64,000 nucleotides of DNA from Euborellia annulipes (GCA_023213315.1 JAKCPI010026167.1:1-64000); one strand, 5' to 3'. Shown: positions 32,116-43,288, counted from the stretch's first letter. Made by a program: numbers and translations. Notes: generated by a model not told the origin, from the letters alone.

Positions 32116-32159
32116 CAGCATGGTGCTGGTCACATTAGATTATTATTATTATTATATTT

Positions 32160-32662
32160 GGACCCTGTTATGCATTAGTGTGTCAAGGGCCAAAAAAATT
32201 CAAAATTGAGTTAAGCACGGAATATTGTTTCAAATGCTATAATTGGACCCTGTTATGCAATGGTGTGTCAAAGACCAAACATCGAGTTTTGAGAAAATCA
32301 ACAATAAAGTTTTTTGTTTACATTGGATTCTATATAATTTTTCTTGTCAATTGTGCAAGTAACATTAAATATAAATTTTTTTAGGGCATATTTCATAAAA
32401 AATACTATTAATTAAAGCATTTGAAACAATATTCCGTGCTTAACTCAATTTTAAATTTTTTGGTCTTTGACACACCATTGCATAACAGGGTCCAATTAAT
32501 AGTATTTTTTATGAAATATGTCCTAAAAAAATTTATATTTAATGTTACTTGCACAATTGACAAAAAAAATTATATATAATCTAATCAATACAAAAAACTT
32601 GAAAGTTAATTTTCTCAAATCTCGGTAGCTGGCGCTTGACACACTATTGCGTAACAGGTTCC
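32160..32662. mobile_element. Palindromic 250-bp MITE with a same-family copy nested inside
   Basis: Outer ends GGACCCTGTTATGCATTAG and AATAGTGTGTCAAGCGCC-type complement (right end GCGTAACAGGTTCC). Removing the inner copy at 32245-32493 leaves about 250 bp, the unit size. The sequence TTCATAAAAAATACTATTAA marks the conserved interior. Confidence 0.8.
32245..32493. mobile_element. Inner palindromic MITE copy
   Basis: Long inverted ends GGACCCTGTTATGCAATGG and complement. The uninterrupted site in the copy at 33176 reads GCTATAATTAATAG on the - strand; here it is split with AATT on both sides, showing a 4-bp target duplication. Confidence 0.82.
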
Positions 32663-33175
32663 AATTAATATACCGATGACTACCGGTCGATGTTTTTTTT
32701 TTTTTGGGACAGACCCGATGTTATACTATTATTGAAATATATAAAATTATATTTTGTTATTTCCATATTAGAGAAAAAAAAAACATTCACTTTATCTTTA
32801 TAGCGGTTCTTATTGTTTATTTTCCACCCGCTTTTCTTATAGATTTGAACTTGATTGAATTGAATATTCATAATATACAACGAGAAAGTTAATTGAAGCC
32901 AGATAATTGAGTGATTTTAGATACCAAGAACCTGATCTATAATCAAAACAGCTGACGCGATTTGTACGAAATGAAGAAACCAGCCATCACGATTGTTATT
33001 ACAGGGCGAGATCTCTAAAACACAGACAGGTGCAACGAAAAATTTGGGAATAAAATTCATTGGCTGCATATCATTTAACGTTTATTTGTTACAGTATTTT
33101 TGGGTTTAAGTTATTTTGATTTCGAAGTTAACAATTTATTATAGACTATTTTTTTCCAATTATCAAGACATATAT
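32663..33175. other. Intronic spacer between MITE copies
   Basis: A+T-rich; the short frames around 32704-32892 on both strands have no domain. Nothing else recognised. Confidence 0.4.
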
Positions 33176-33423
33176 GGACCCTGTTACGCATTAGTGTGTC
33201 AAGGGCCTTCTACCGAGTTTTGGGAAAATTAACATTAAAGGTTTTTGTTTTCATGGATTATATATAATTTTTTTTTGTCAATTGTGCAAGTAACATTAAA
33301 TATAAAATTTTTTAGGACATATTTCATAAAAAATACTATTAATTATAGCATTTGAAACAATATTCCGTACTTAACTCAATTTTTAATTTTTGGCGCTTGA
33401 CACACTAATGCATAACAGGGTCC
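33176..33423. mobile_element. Palindromic 250-bp MITE, intact
   Basis: Ends GGACCCTGTTACGCATTAG and complement, 248 bp, flanked by ATAT on both sides. It serves as the undisrupted reference for the nested pair upstream. Confidence 0.85.
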
Positions 33424-34412
33424 ATATATCATTTGGTATCCAATTAAATAAATTTTCAATTGGACTGCCTGGAATTCTTTCTAAGCTGATTTCAAAATAT
33501 TAAGTCATCAATTTCATTCGCAAACGAGAAGTGAGGTGATATTAATCGGCAATTTTATTCACATTTATTGTGTCAAAGATAAAAGAACTCAAGCCAACCT
33601 TGAAGTTTTTTGAATTGAAAAAAAAAAATCAATTGAATTTGAAATTAAAGAGTCGTATCACTGGTAAAAGAAAAAGAACTGAAAAATTGTTTGTCTAGAT
33701 CTCTTTGATTGCCTGGAACGGAAATCGAATGACATCTGACACATAACACAAGAGGCGAGCGAAACTATGTGGCACAGCTCAGAGGCTTTTTGAAAAACAA
33801 ATAAAATGTGCAAAACAAATAACACGGAGAGCTGCTGAATGAATGGGTGGCCTCCGATTTCCGCCGAATTATAATTATAAATGGCCTTTGGGAAAAGGTG
33901 GATCTATTAAAAAAAGATGTGATTTATATTCTTCTACACTAAAAAAATCCAAATTTCTTTCTAATATAATCTTACTAATAGGTTCAAATATTGCGTCAGT
34001 TTTTATGAATGAATGAAAAATGAGTTAACTTCTAGATGCCCAGCTCATCAATCTCTATTAGAAATAATGAAATGCTTTCATTGTTAAATATAATTTGTTT
34101 TTGGTAAAAAATAACTTCCTTAAATTTATTTTAAAAATAGACATTTAATTAATTTACTTCCTTAAATAAAAAAAAAAAAAATTTACTTGGTGATCGAATG
34201 ATAAAAAAAAGTAGTTGTCGTTTCAGGACAAAATTGATGTCAAATTGTCACGTTAGTTGACATGACAGTGTAGCAACTTTTTTATCAATCTATATTTTCT
34301 TGAAAAATTCTCTTTACTGTCTGGAGGTCGACCGAAACGTCAGCCTGGATCGGCAACAATAAAAGAAATAATTTTTACATAAACAATTTATAGCTGAGAT
34401 GTTATATTAATA
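33424..34412. other. Intronic spacer with SINE scrap and GC-richer island
   Basis: A short S1 body fragment (TCATTTGGTATCCAATTAAA, near 33430) is followed by A+T-rich DNA. 33690-33895 is a more balanced, unrepeated segment containing AGAGGCGAGCGAAACTATG and GGTGGCCTCCGATTTCCGC, a possible regulatory element. 34325-34345 carries a GGTC/GACC hammerhead-like scrap (GACCGAAACGTC). Confidence 0.35.
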
Positions 34413-34721
34413 AGAGGGTAAAAATAAGAGATGCAGCTAAGGTTATTTCTTTATTCGATTAATTCACACAGCTGACGTTTCGGTTTCGTGTTTGAACCAT
34501 CTGTTGTAGGTCGCTTTGCATCAGGTGTTGTATGTTGCCTTCTCAGGGGATTTTGTTGGGGTTTTTCAATAAAAGTGTTGTAATTTTTAAATTTATGTTT
34601 ATTATATTAATATACAAGGTCTGGTACTTAGGAGGTTGAGAGAGAGAATGATCTCGTCCGGGAGTGGGGGGTGGCCTTTTATGCCTTCTTCTAGACAGTA
34701 ATCCCCCATTCCCAGGGGATC

Positions 34722-34789
34722 AGACACACATGTAACGATTCCAATTGCAGAATTTGCGCTTTTCTGTGGGAATCATTACATGTGTGTCT
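34722..34789. repeat. Short hairpin of pre-miRNA size
   Basis: Arms AGACACACATGTAACGATTCC-type, 21 bp with one mismatch (34722-34742 and 34769-34789), are separated by 26 bases. It lies inside an inverted-repeat element, so it may be only a short palindrome. Confidence 0.55.
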
Positions 34790-34867
34790 TGTTCTAGAAA
34801 TATATCAAATTTTGCCATCGAATGAGTTTAAAAATAGAGCTTTAGATTCCAAATATCAAATTTTGTA

Positions 34868-34890
34868 TCTCTCTCTCTCTCTCTCTCTCT
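34868..34890. repeat. (TC)n microsatellite
   Basis: About 11 tandem TC units within the 34.4-35.2-kb element. Confidence 0.9.
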
Positions 34891-35617
34891 GTTCTTTTAG
34901 CTTCACAACACATTTTCAGAGCTGGCGAAAAGTCATTATGCAAGTGTCTTAGTGGATTATATACATTGTTGAAAAATTCTTATATAATAAATATATACAC
35001 AGTATGAGACGGCCAGGTACATGTACATTTAAAAAAATGTACCTGTTCATCTCATACTGTGTATATAGGGCCTATTTATTATATAAGAATTTTTCAACAA
35101 TGTATATAATCCACTAATGACTTTTCGCCAGCTCTGAGGATAGTTCAAACACGGAACCGAAACTTCAGCTGTGTGAATTAATCAAATAAAGAAATAACCT
35201 TAGCTGCATCTCTCATTTTTACCCTCTAATTAAAGAACCCTTAACCCCAAGCACAAGAGGCAAACACTCTACCACTGTCTTGTGGTCCAGGAGATATAGT
35301 GTCTACTCAGATCAATATTAAACTTTATATAATGACAAAACAAAAGAATTTTATTTAGTATTTAATAATGATAAATGAAATGGCTGTTTTGCTCTAATAA
35401 AATAGTCAAGGGTCAAATCAGATAATCAGAAATGTATAAAATAATGTTTATTGATTATAAGTCCTGAGAAAGGTCGCGATTGGGATCCAAAACGTCAACA
35501 ATTCAAATAAAAATGTATTCTAATTTTTATCTGATTTGTTCCTGGCTGCCATCCTATTTTATAAAAACAAGTCCAAACGAAAAGATCATCCCAATGGGGT
35601 GTCTTGTAAAGCCTTTA

Positions 35618-36681
35618 GGGCCGGTTGCTTCATCCTGGGTGAGCTTGTTAGCCCCGACTTTTTTTGTAGTGCAGAAACCCAATTCAGTTTTTATTTTTAT
35701 AGTAAGATATACGATATTTCATCATTTTATTGCTAAAAGAAGTATTCTAGAAGTACATATATTTGTTATTTTACCTTATATTCTACTTATTTTATCAATA
35801 AAATGATGAAATGTTGTATATTTTATAAAATATGTTATAGGCTAGGGCCCGCTTGCATCAGATCTCGTCGCCATATTTAGCCCTGAGTTAACCTCACTTT
35901 TGAGTAATTTCATATAGATATATGGGGAATTGGAGCCAAGGTCGGGCTAAAGTTAGCCCAGGCCCAAAGGTGGGGCTAAGATTTAGCCCTGGGTTGACAC
36001 GTACGAACATGTATTATGAACTCAAGCATCCTAACATCGCGAATATAAAAATTTAAAAAATAATATAAATGCAATCTGGAATCTACCGTTTTTTGTTATT
36101 ATTCATTTTATGTCAATCAGGATTATACTCGTATATCCAGGTTATATTGCAAGTTGTTGAATATTCTAACTTCATCTAAGGCATTGCACATGTCTTGTTA
36201 ATAAAACTATTTGTTTTCAAATTGAATGCAAATTGATATAATATTGATATTAAATATTTATATAAATATTTTCAGTTGATATTACTTCTTGTCAGGTGAA
36301 AATAAAAGGTATATTTCTTTTGAAATTATCTTTATTTGAGCCACACAGCTGGCAATTTGTCAAAATAGTTGTGAAGATTGGAACAATTGACAAATTGTTA
36401 TGTGAACACTAATAAATCTTGTTTATTTTTTTGAAAATTTTCAAATTTTAGCAAAAAAAAAATTAAATTCTTATATTTAAATGTATATTAATAATATTTA
36501 TTTAAATTATGGGTGCTAATATCAATTTTTATTTTTAATAATTTTTATAAGATGCCTTAATGGAGTTGCAAACTTCACAAACAGAACATGATTTGTTCCC
36601 CCGGAAGAGGGTTTCTGCATTACAAAAAAAAGCCATTTAGCCCGGGGCTAACAAGCTCACCCAGGATGAAGCAACCGGCCC
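35618..36681. mobile_element. PIF/Harbinger-like non-autonomous element, 1.06 kb
   Basis: Long inverted ends start GGGCCGGTTGCTTCATCCTG and are similar over about 70 bp. TTA lies on both flanks (35615-35617 and 36682-36684), fitting the 3-bp TWA target of PIF/Harbinger. An internal patch (35848-36000) repeats GGGCCCGCTTGCATCAG- and TTAGCCC-like subterminal sequence, perhaps a nested relative. There is no transposase frame; the 108-codon frame at the left is partly terminal repeat. Confidence 0.7.
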
Positions 36682-36996
36682 TTAGAGTCACCTTGACCTC
36701 GAGAGTGAGGCATTCATAGCTATTTTATCCAGCTCAGATAATTGTTTTGTTTTAGTAAATTATAAATTAGAAAATAAAATGACTAACTACAACTCTTTCA
36801 TTAAGTCGAACAACAAATTTAACAAAATGGGCGATTTGATTTATATTGTTAGAATGTAAAGTAAAAACCAAAAGAAAAACCTGGTGGATTTCTCTTATTA
36901 ATGCATGAATAATTGGTATCTTCGAAATTTTTCTCTTGTCACGAGGTACGTGTTCGCCATGAGAGTTTTAATCTATCAAATCGTCTATTTTGTTAA

Positions 36997-37355
36997 TTTT
37001 ACTTTCTCTTACCTCTATATATTTGTTAATATATATTGAGAGAGAAAGTATTGGATTCATGTCAAAAATTCGATATCGAGATTTTGATGAATATATACGT
37101 TTTGAGGTCTCTTGAATCCAAAAAAGTGATTTTCATAACATGGTCTGCCTGTGTGTGTGTGTCTGTAAACAAATATCTCAAGAACGAAATGACCTAGGAG
37201 GTTGAAATTTTATATTTAAGTTAGATACCCCCTTGGCATTGAAATCTTATGAAGCTTACTTTTACTCTTGTACTTCATTAGAAAGATAGGAGAAATGGTT
37301 GCCATGGTAACAAAATATAAATATTTTGCAATGTTTATAAATTGTATATCTGGGT
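36997..37355 (+). mobile_element. DHE copy with internal deletion
   Basis: The left palindrome and (GT)-rich block are present. Sequence then jumps from TTAGATACCCCCTTGG to CATTGAAATCTTATGAAG, losing the central 150 bp or so. The right hairpin is missing. Confidence 0.8.
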
Positions 37356-37477
37356 TAAAATTCGAATTCGTTCATTAAATAAAATTGAAATATCCAACAT
37401 CTACGTTTTTATGACAATTTTATTTGCTCTGATAATGAGGTATGACGGACAGTACAAATGATGCATGCAGAATATAA

Positions 37478-38374
37478 ATATCTTGATGTTATAAGTTGGG
37501 AAAGAACAAGAGCAAGTACAGGAGCAGCAAGGAAAAGAAAAAAACGTTTCGGACAAAATTTATTCGTCTATCATCAGTCCTTGTTGGCTTATATTTATTG
37601 TAGGTACAAAGTTGTAATCGTTCTTGATGCACAAAAGCCGGTGCACATGTACATTGAGGGACAATATTAAGTCCCACCCATGCGTTTTCTATTTGTGATT
37701 ATTTCATTGTTTTTATAAAAGAAAATGAAAATCTTTATTGGGAATTTTCTAGGTTGGAACCATGAAAGTTTCCATTAAAAAATATATAATATTTTATTAA
37801 AAACAATGAAATAATTACAAGTAGAAAACGCATGGATAGGTCTTAATATTGTCCCTCACTGTACATTTTATTAAAAGGCCCAGTTTTAGAGAAAAAGACA
37901 TGTTTTTTGTTTTTTTTATTTATTTTGCCTGCTGGCCTAAGCCATCCCGCCAGTTTTAACATTATACAAATATTATAGATTAATACAAACATAAACAGAA
38001 TACAAAAACATTAATAAAAATAACACTAATATAACTAAACACATTACAAAACCACTGATAGAAATAATAAACATATAAATAAACACATTGCAAGAACATT
38101 CATACAAATAACAATAAAATAAATAAACATCATACAAAAACAGTATTACAGATAACACTGATACAAATAATGCATCTATAAATAAACACGTTACAAAAAC
38201 ACGGATACCAACAATATACTCAAAGATAAAAAAGACATATTTTAAACACTCTTAATAAAATGTACATGTGCTTGGACGAATAAATTTTGTCCGAAACGTT
38301 CCTTCGGCATTTGGTATACAAAGGTTTTATTTTCTTTGCTGCTCATGTACTTGTTCTTTCCCATTTTAGAATAT
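37478..38374. mobile_element. IRH element, about 0.9 kb
   Basis: The left arm (GGGAAAGAACAAGAGCAAGT) and right arm (TACTTGTTCTTTCCC) are inverted. The - strand core near 37547-37580 reads ACTGATGAT, helix GACGAA/TTTGTC, GAAACG. The right arm near 38273-38305 keeps GGACGAATAAATTTTGTCC and GAAACG. The same family as 53776-54105 and 59872-59975. The middle holds a tract of repeated ACAAATA and AAACA units. Confidence 0.65.
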
Positions 38375-39067
38375 AAATATCATCTGATTCCTCACTGAAC
38401 CCCCCCCCTCCCCTCACGTCTCTCATCCGGTTAGGCATCTTTAGTCTACCTACATAGAAAATATTAAAATAATTGAGAGTCATTAGGAGCAATTGAGTTC
38501 AAATATGTCATATATGGGTTTACAATTTGGTTAAAATACAATCAAAGTTTCTTGTTAAAAAAAATTATATATAATGATAAAGCTGATTATCTTGTGAAAA
38601 AAGATATTGATTTTAATTTCAATACGACATAAGCCCCAAACAGTGAAATGCGACTGCCCCGTTTTTATTTAAAGAATTTTCTTAAATTATAATGAATTAT
38701 GATTTGAAATTGTGTAAGGAACTTCGAATTTTTTTTTTAGTACATTTCTATATAATGATGGGTAGGGAAGATTTTGGTGACCTAATTTTTTTCATTTCTT
38801 TGGGGAAAGGCGGAGAACCTTTTTATTTTTTACATCAAATTTAGTTTTTATTGCGACACTAATTTTAGTTTTTATACTATTTCCTTCCAAAAATAAAACA
38901 CGATTAGTTTTACATCAATAATTACATCAATAGATATCATGATTTACCTTTAATTGGAAGAAATTTACTTGATATTCTTGTCATATATAGTCTATTTATT
39001 GCATACTTTAATATTTTTACTGCATATTATAGGACATATTTAAGAGTTTTTACTGCATAGAAATCCG
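38375..39067. other. Intronic A+T-rich spacer
   Basis: Nothing recognisable except a C-run at 38400-38415. Confidence 0.4.
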
Positions 39068-39074
39068 GGCTTTA

Positions 39075-39075
39075 G

Positions 39076-39112
<37 letters not shown>

Positions 39113-39276
39113 AACAGAAAGTCAGACCATGTCGCGAAAACCACTTTTTTGAACTCAAGGGACTTCAAAGCGTGTATTCCATCAAAATCTCGACATCAAA
39201 TTTTTGACATGAAACCAAAACTTTCTCTCTATATACCGTATATTAACATATACTGTATAGGTAACAGAAAGTAAAA
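39075..39276 (-). mobile_element. DHE left-third fragment beginning in a (CA)n(TA)n tract
   Basis: (CA)9 and (TA)9 at 39075-39111 represent the expanded (GT)-rich block of DHE. It continues with AGACCATGTCGCGAAAACCA, ATCTCGACATCAAATTTTTG and the left palindrome ending GTAACAGAAAGTAAAA. Confidence 0.8.
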
Positions 39277-39924
39277 AAAGGAAAGATAAAATTAAAATAA
39301 CAACGTAAAATCAGAAATGTGATTAATATAAAAAGTAATTAGCTATTCTATTTCAGATTATTAAAAGAGAAAATAGAATTTTTGTAAAATATAATTACAA
39401 TTGTCATATAAAATATAGAGCATTTAATTTCACTTTTTGTAGACATATAAAAACGATTAGTAGTTTAAATCTATTTAAAATAGAAACTCTCAAAGCGAAA
39501 GAATTGTTTTAAAAATAAACAACATATTCTAAAAGACCACTCTCTATTTTTTTTTCTATCTATTTACTAATCAAATAACATTTAATTATTTGTAAATTCA
39601 CCCAAGAATGCAAATACTATAATAGAAGCCAGGATAAAGCAAGCCAAAATATTTAATTGACCTTTTTATTCATCTGCTCAAATAAATAATCGGGATTGAC
39701 TCCACCCCATGAATAAAATGTCAAACCAACTGCAGAGCTGAGCGGCGGTTTGTGCTTGACTTCAAAGCTAAAGCTTTCAAAGGGGAATTGCCAATTGACA
39801 AGTGGGTTGGCTTGTAAGTAAGTTTGGTGGCCTATCCGAAGGCGTCGAATCAATTCTCTTTAAGTGTTAGGATTTGAGAATCCATACAGGCAAAATAAAA
39901 TAAAAAATATTCTTTTAAAACTTT
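39277..39924. other. Intronic spacer
   Basis: Mostly A+T-rich; 39690-39850 is more balanced but without a recognised feature. Confidence 0.35.
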
Positions 39925-40060
39925 ATCTAACAAAGCTGTGAGTGTCATTTATTGGCGAGACCAAACATCCCATGGCCCCCGGGAGTCGAACCCGGGATCT
40001 CCAGCCTTTCCGGGGCATAGGCGTGAGGTCCATTGCACCGGGCCACCGGACCCTCGACCT
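39925..40060 (-). mobile_element. SINE S4 copy
   Basis: Read on the - strand: GGGTCCGGTGGCCCGGTGCA head, B box CCCGGGTTCGACTCCCGG, then GGCCATGGGATGTTTGG and CTCACAGCTTTGTTAGATAA. A second copy lies at 44954-45045. The head does not close a tRNA acceptor stem, so it is not a tRNA gene. Confidence 0.7.
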
Positions 40061-41112
40061 ACACCAATAAAATTCACCTTTCCTCCTTACTACAATATCT
40101 ACTCAGCTATCCATCTCACTCTAATAAAATTCACTTCCCCTTATATGCAGTTAGTCGTACAAACTACATACTACATACTACACTGCACACATACCAGGTA
40201 CATACACTGTAAATATTCTAATTCCCTTCAATAAACCGTGTAGTCAGTTCACTTATCCGTTTGAGGTTTGGGACTTAAAGGAGTTTTGTTAATTTTAAAT
40301 CTAATTCCTAACTCTTTTATCTAATAAAGTCTTTTTTTAAGGGATTTTGTAGTCTACTTACAAAAATAATAAGAATAAAGCAGAATTTTCTTTTTTAATC
40401 TTGATATTCATTAACGCATTTCTTCTTTTAAATTAACGAAATATGTAAAAATATTAAATTAAAAATATAAATTTGAATATTAAATATTTTCCCTCTGGGT
40501 ATTGCAATTTCCTTTTCCTTGGGCATTCAGAAACACAAACTTTTAAAGTCAAGCCAAAGAGATGCATATGATGTTGAATATGTTATTTTTTCCATGGTTT
40601 AGAATATATTTAATTTTTCTTGCAGGATTTTTTTTATTTTTTATAAGATGTGAATTGTGAGATCAATTGAGGAGAGAATTTTTATATAAATTGAATTCAA
40701 ATAAAAGAACAAATGAAATACAAAGAGATGTTCTTTATCTTCCCTTGCTTGCTAGATTAATCCCGAGCTGAGAGTTCAGCGTTATATATATATTTAATTA
40801 TGACCTAGAAGAAAAACAGACCGCCAACTCTGAAGGCTGATGAAAAGAAAATAACAGAATAAGGAGATACCAAACTTAATCCAAAGCTTTTATTCAAGAT
40901 CTGGATTTCTAAGAAAATACTAGCTAAGCTTATATGTTTCTCAATATTTTGATAAAACTCACAACTTGATCAGAAATGTATATATAACCTCTAAGCTTAT
41001 GCGTTTTGGTTTATTTGGGTCACATTTGAGGAATTAATTTTCTTAGTCAACACAAAGTATGCTAATTCAATCAATACCGGTAGTTAAAAATCATAAATTT
41101 TGTAATTTTTTT
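40061..41112. other. Intronic spacer
   Basis: A C+T/A-rich stretch (40060-40250) follows the SINE. The remainder is A+T-rich with no gene or repeat copy recognised. Confidence 0.4.
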
Positions 41113-41154
41113 TTTTCGTCTTTTCGGCAACTTAGGCCCTATTAACGATACAAT

Positions 41155-41409
41155 TGGGCTTGGGGTAGTTGGTAGCGCGCCTGCCTGTATACCAAGGGGT
41201 CGAGAGTTCGGATCCCAGGTAGTGTGATGATTTTATTTAAGCCATTTAGATACCAAATGGCTTAAATAAGAATGCCTGGACCCCCAATATGTATATTAAA
41301 TCAATAACGGTCTTGTATGGCCTGAGTTGCCTAAAAGACTGTGTGAATGTGTGTGTGAGTGTGAGTGTGAATGAGAAAAAGTGCGAATGTATTTTTAAAA
41401 AAAAAGTTC
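41155..41409 (+). mobile_element. SINE S1 copy
   Basis: Head GGGCTTGGGGTAGTTGGTAG, B box GAGTTCGGATCCC, palindromic body, tail GCCTGAGTTGCCTAAAAGAC and A-run. A reversed tail scrap (CGTCTTTTCGGCAACTTAGG) lies just upstream at 41117. Confidence 0.82.
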
Positions 41410-41428
41410 AGGCCTATTTATTTATACT

Positions 41429-42164
41429 AAGGGCCGCAGGCAGACTTGACGGGCTCTGGAGCTACCTAATAATATGTTTCCCCCTCCCCCCTCACCTATA
41501 GGTTTTTTTTTTATTATGCAACAATTTTTTTACACAGTTTTTGACAAAATTTTTGAAACAGTTTTACATAACTAAGCAGTGAAGCATAATTGGACGGTGT
41601 TATGCATAAAGGAACCAAGCGCCATTATGATCGAAATTGAATTAAGACCGCCATCTTGTAGGGAAAAGAAGATCTACCTCTTTACTTAAATCACAACAAT
41701 ATTACTCTGTGCATTCTTTTTTTGTATAAAACAAGAAAAAAAGCCATTGCCATTGGGTTTGTTTACAAATGTGCAAATGAAATGGCCTTTATCTCAGATT
41801 CAGATTAATGTCGTTTGGTTCCTTTATGCATAACATCGTCCAATCGTCAATTATAGATTCCAGGTCCATTTTCCTAGTTAATTCTGTTTCCATAGCTAGA
41901 ACACCCACCAGACTTGTTAAACTGTTCTTACACATTATAGATAAAGAAAATGATTGTTTTAATTGAAATTTTAAATAAGGAAATTTTAAGATTTTAACTT
42001 AAAGCCCGGGCCCCCACAGGAAATAAAATTTCAAGAAAAGGATTTTTTTTTAATAGAAAAACCATGAAAATTATTTTTTATTAGAATTTTAAGGTTGGAG
42101 CTCAAAGGGTCCCGACCCCCTCAGAAAGCCAGGGTCCCGGGGATATAGCCCCCCTGCGCCCCTG
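41429..42164. mobile_element. hAT-like element, 736 bp, carrying a nested MITE
   Basis: Ends AAGGGCCGCAGGC and CCCCTGCGCCCCTG are imperfect inverted repeats, flanked by 8-bp repeats TTTATACT and TTTATACC (41421-41428 and 42165-42172). The interior includes the palindromic MITE at 41592-41841. No transposase frame is present. Confidence 0.65.
41592..41841. mobile_element. Palindromic 250-bp MITE, subfamily 2
   Basis: Ends GGACGGTGTTATGCATAAAG and its complement. The size (250 bp) and terminal GGAC.GTGTTATGCAT match the 32-33-kb MITE family although the interior differs. Flanks AATT and AATC agree with a 4-bp target duplication. Confidence 0.75.
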
Positions 42165-42172
42165 TTTATACC

Positions 42173-42300
42173 ATTTGGTATCCAAATGATTTGAATAAAT
42201 ATTCATCGGACTGCCTGGGATCCGAACCCGCGCCCCGTGGTTTCAAGACTATCAATATTGACTTTTGCCAACACCTAGCCTCTCGACCACAGGGGAAATT
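42173..42300 (-). mobile_element. SINE S1b copy
   Basis: On the - strand: CTGTGGTCGAGAGGCTAGGT head, B box GGGTTCGGATCCC, then GGCAGTCCGATGAATATTTA and the body. The tail side is cut by the hAT target at 42165. Confidence 0.72.
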
Positions 42301-42466
42301 TTGTAAATATTATATAGAAAATTTAACAGTATTTCAAGGAAGAGGAGAAGATAATTATCATTAATATAGAGACCAGAGTAAAAATTAACTGAAGCTCTAA
42401 ATAAAAAGAAACTTTAATGATTGTTTATCCATGCATAAATTGAATCTTTCATATTTTCGTTTTCAG

Positions 42467-42783
42467 GTCGAGGTAAAATGAAGAAAATGATGGGCTCTCT
42501 GATGATGGGCCTTGCAATGAAATTGGCAGCTATCATTCCAATTGCAATTGGTGGTCTCTTCCTCCTCGCCGGCAAAGCTCTGATCATCAGTAAAATCGCA
42601 TTGGTCCTTTCCTTGATCATCGCTCTCAAAAAGCTTTTGTCACAGAAGGATAGTGGTCACCACGATCATGGATGGCAATCCGGAGGCGGTGGTGGATGGG
42701 ATAGAAGATCGATCGAAGCTCAAGAACAAGCACAAAGGCTCGCTTATAGAGGACAGGCGCAAACCAACTCGATCTCGTCCTAG
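42467..42783 (+). CDS. Osi: Osiris family protein (DUF1676), coding exon 2
   Basis: This exon completes codon 154 and encodes residues 155-258, giving a 258-residue protein within the usual Osiris size range. It contains the basic Arg-Gly-Lys-Met-Lys-Lys segment and the long hydrophobic block (about 165-211, including AAIIPIAIGGLFLLAGKALI) with the conserved Gly-Lys-Ala motif. The tail is His- and Gly-rich, with LAYRGQ (245-250) close to the C terminus, a typical Osiris tyrosine motif. The acceptor is TTTTCAG|GTCGAGG at 42466/42467. The stop TAG is at 42781-42783. The hydrophobic block fits membrane association in the secretory or endosomal pathway, as reported for the family. Confidence 0.93.
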
Positions 42784-42902
42784 CCTCTTTCTTAGACTGG
42801 TAACCCAAACCAAAACGAATCCTTAATTTATTTATAAAACCCTTATTTATATTTATTTTGTGAGTGTGTGAGAATATATGCGGATTGTTAGGAGAGAGAG
42901 CT

Positions 42903-42908
42903 AATAAA
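42903..42908 (+). terminator. Poly(A) signal of the Osiris gene
   Basis: AATAAA lies 120 bases after the stop codon. The non-coding stretch before it includes GTGAGTGTGTGAGAATATAT. Cleavage would be expected within about 15-25 bases, around the GGCATTTTGTT that follows. Confidence 0.75.
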
Positions 42909-42929
42909 GGGCATTTTGTTAAAAAAAAA

Positions 42930-43288
42930 AATTATAAAATACTCAAGTCAGATCGAGACAATGAAGTGGCGAATCGTGACATTAAATATTAAAGGATTAT
43001 TTATTTTTATGTAGTCTTTTCAATTTAATTTCTGTTCTCTTAATTAATAATTGATTATGTTTTTTTTTTTTAACTTTTACATTCTGTACATAAATTGGAT
43101 AGAGGATAATTTAATTAAAAATTTTGTATTATCTAGGAATCGGACCTTGCGGGTTTGTTATGTATGTATTAATAGAATAAAGATAGTAATATCAATATTT
43201 TAGCTAGAATATTAATAATAAATGTACATAACTTATATTTAATAATAAGGTGATCAACCGGCCTCCTTTTGGAAATTTTCTACTCTTT
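42930..43288. other. Downstream flank of the Osiris gene
   Basis: A+T-rich, no feature recognised beyond the poly(A) region. Confidence 0.45.

Larger units (their letters stand above)
34413..35226. mobile_element. IRH element, about 810 bp, facing hammerhead-like motifs
   Basis: Outer arms (AGAGGGTAAAAATAAGAGAT, GCAGCTAAGGTTATTTCTTT) repeat inverted at the right end. The - strand motif near 34478-34504 has GAT, helix GGTT/AACC, GAAACGTC. The + strand motif at 35133-35165 has CTGAGGAT, helix GTTC/GAAC, GAAAC. An inner inverted repeat (34918-35135 overall) is built on TTATATAATAAATATATACA. Confidence 0.65.
21705..42466 (+). other. 20.8-kb phase-1 intron of the Osiris gene
   Basis: It begins GTCTGT and ends with a good pyrimidine tract, TTTCATATTTTCGTTTTCAG. 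Joining 21704 to 42467 completes a glycine codon and yields the family-typical E-E-G-R-G-K-M-K-K junction. The intron holds at least ten DHE, hAT, SINE, IRH, PIF-like and palindromic MITE insertions, which account for much of its length. Confidence 0.9.

Noticed and set aside
35480..35806. 108-codon + strand frame
   Set aside because: Starts in spacer and runs through the PIF-like terminal inverted repeat; the matching inverted end is not coding.
39960..40060. Possible tRNA gene with B box GGTTCGACTCC
   Set aside because: The acceptor stem does not pair and the sequence continues into a SINE body shared with 44954-45045. The same reasoning applies to the other B-box hits.
42414..42808. Two - strand frames over the Osiris second exon
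   Set aside because: They are antisense shadows of the exon.
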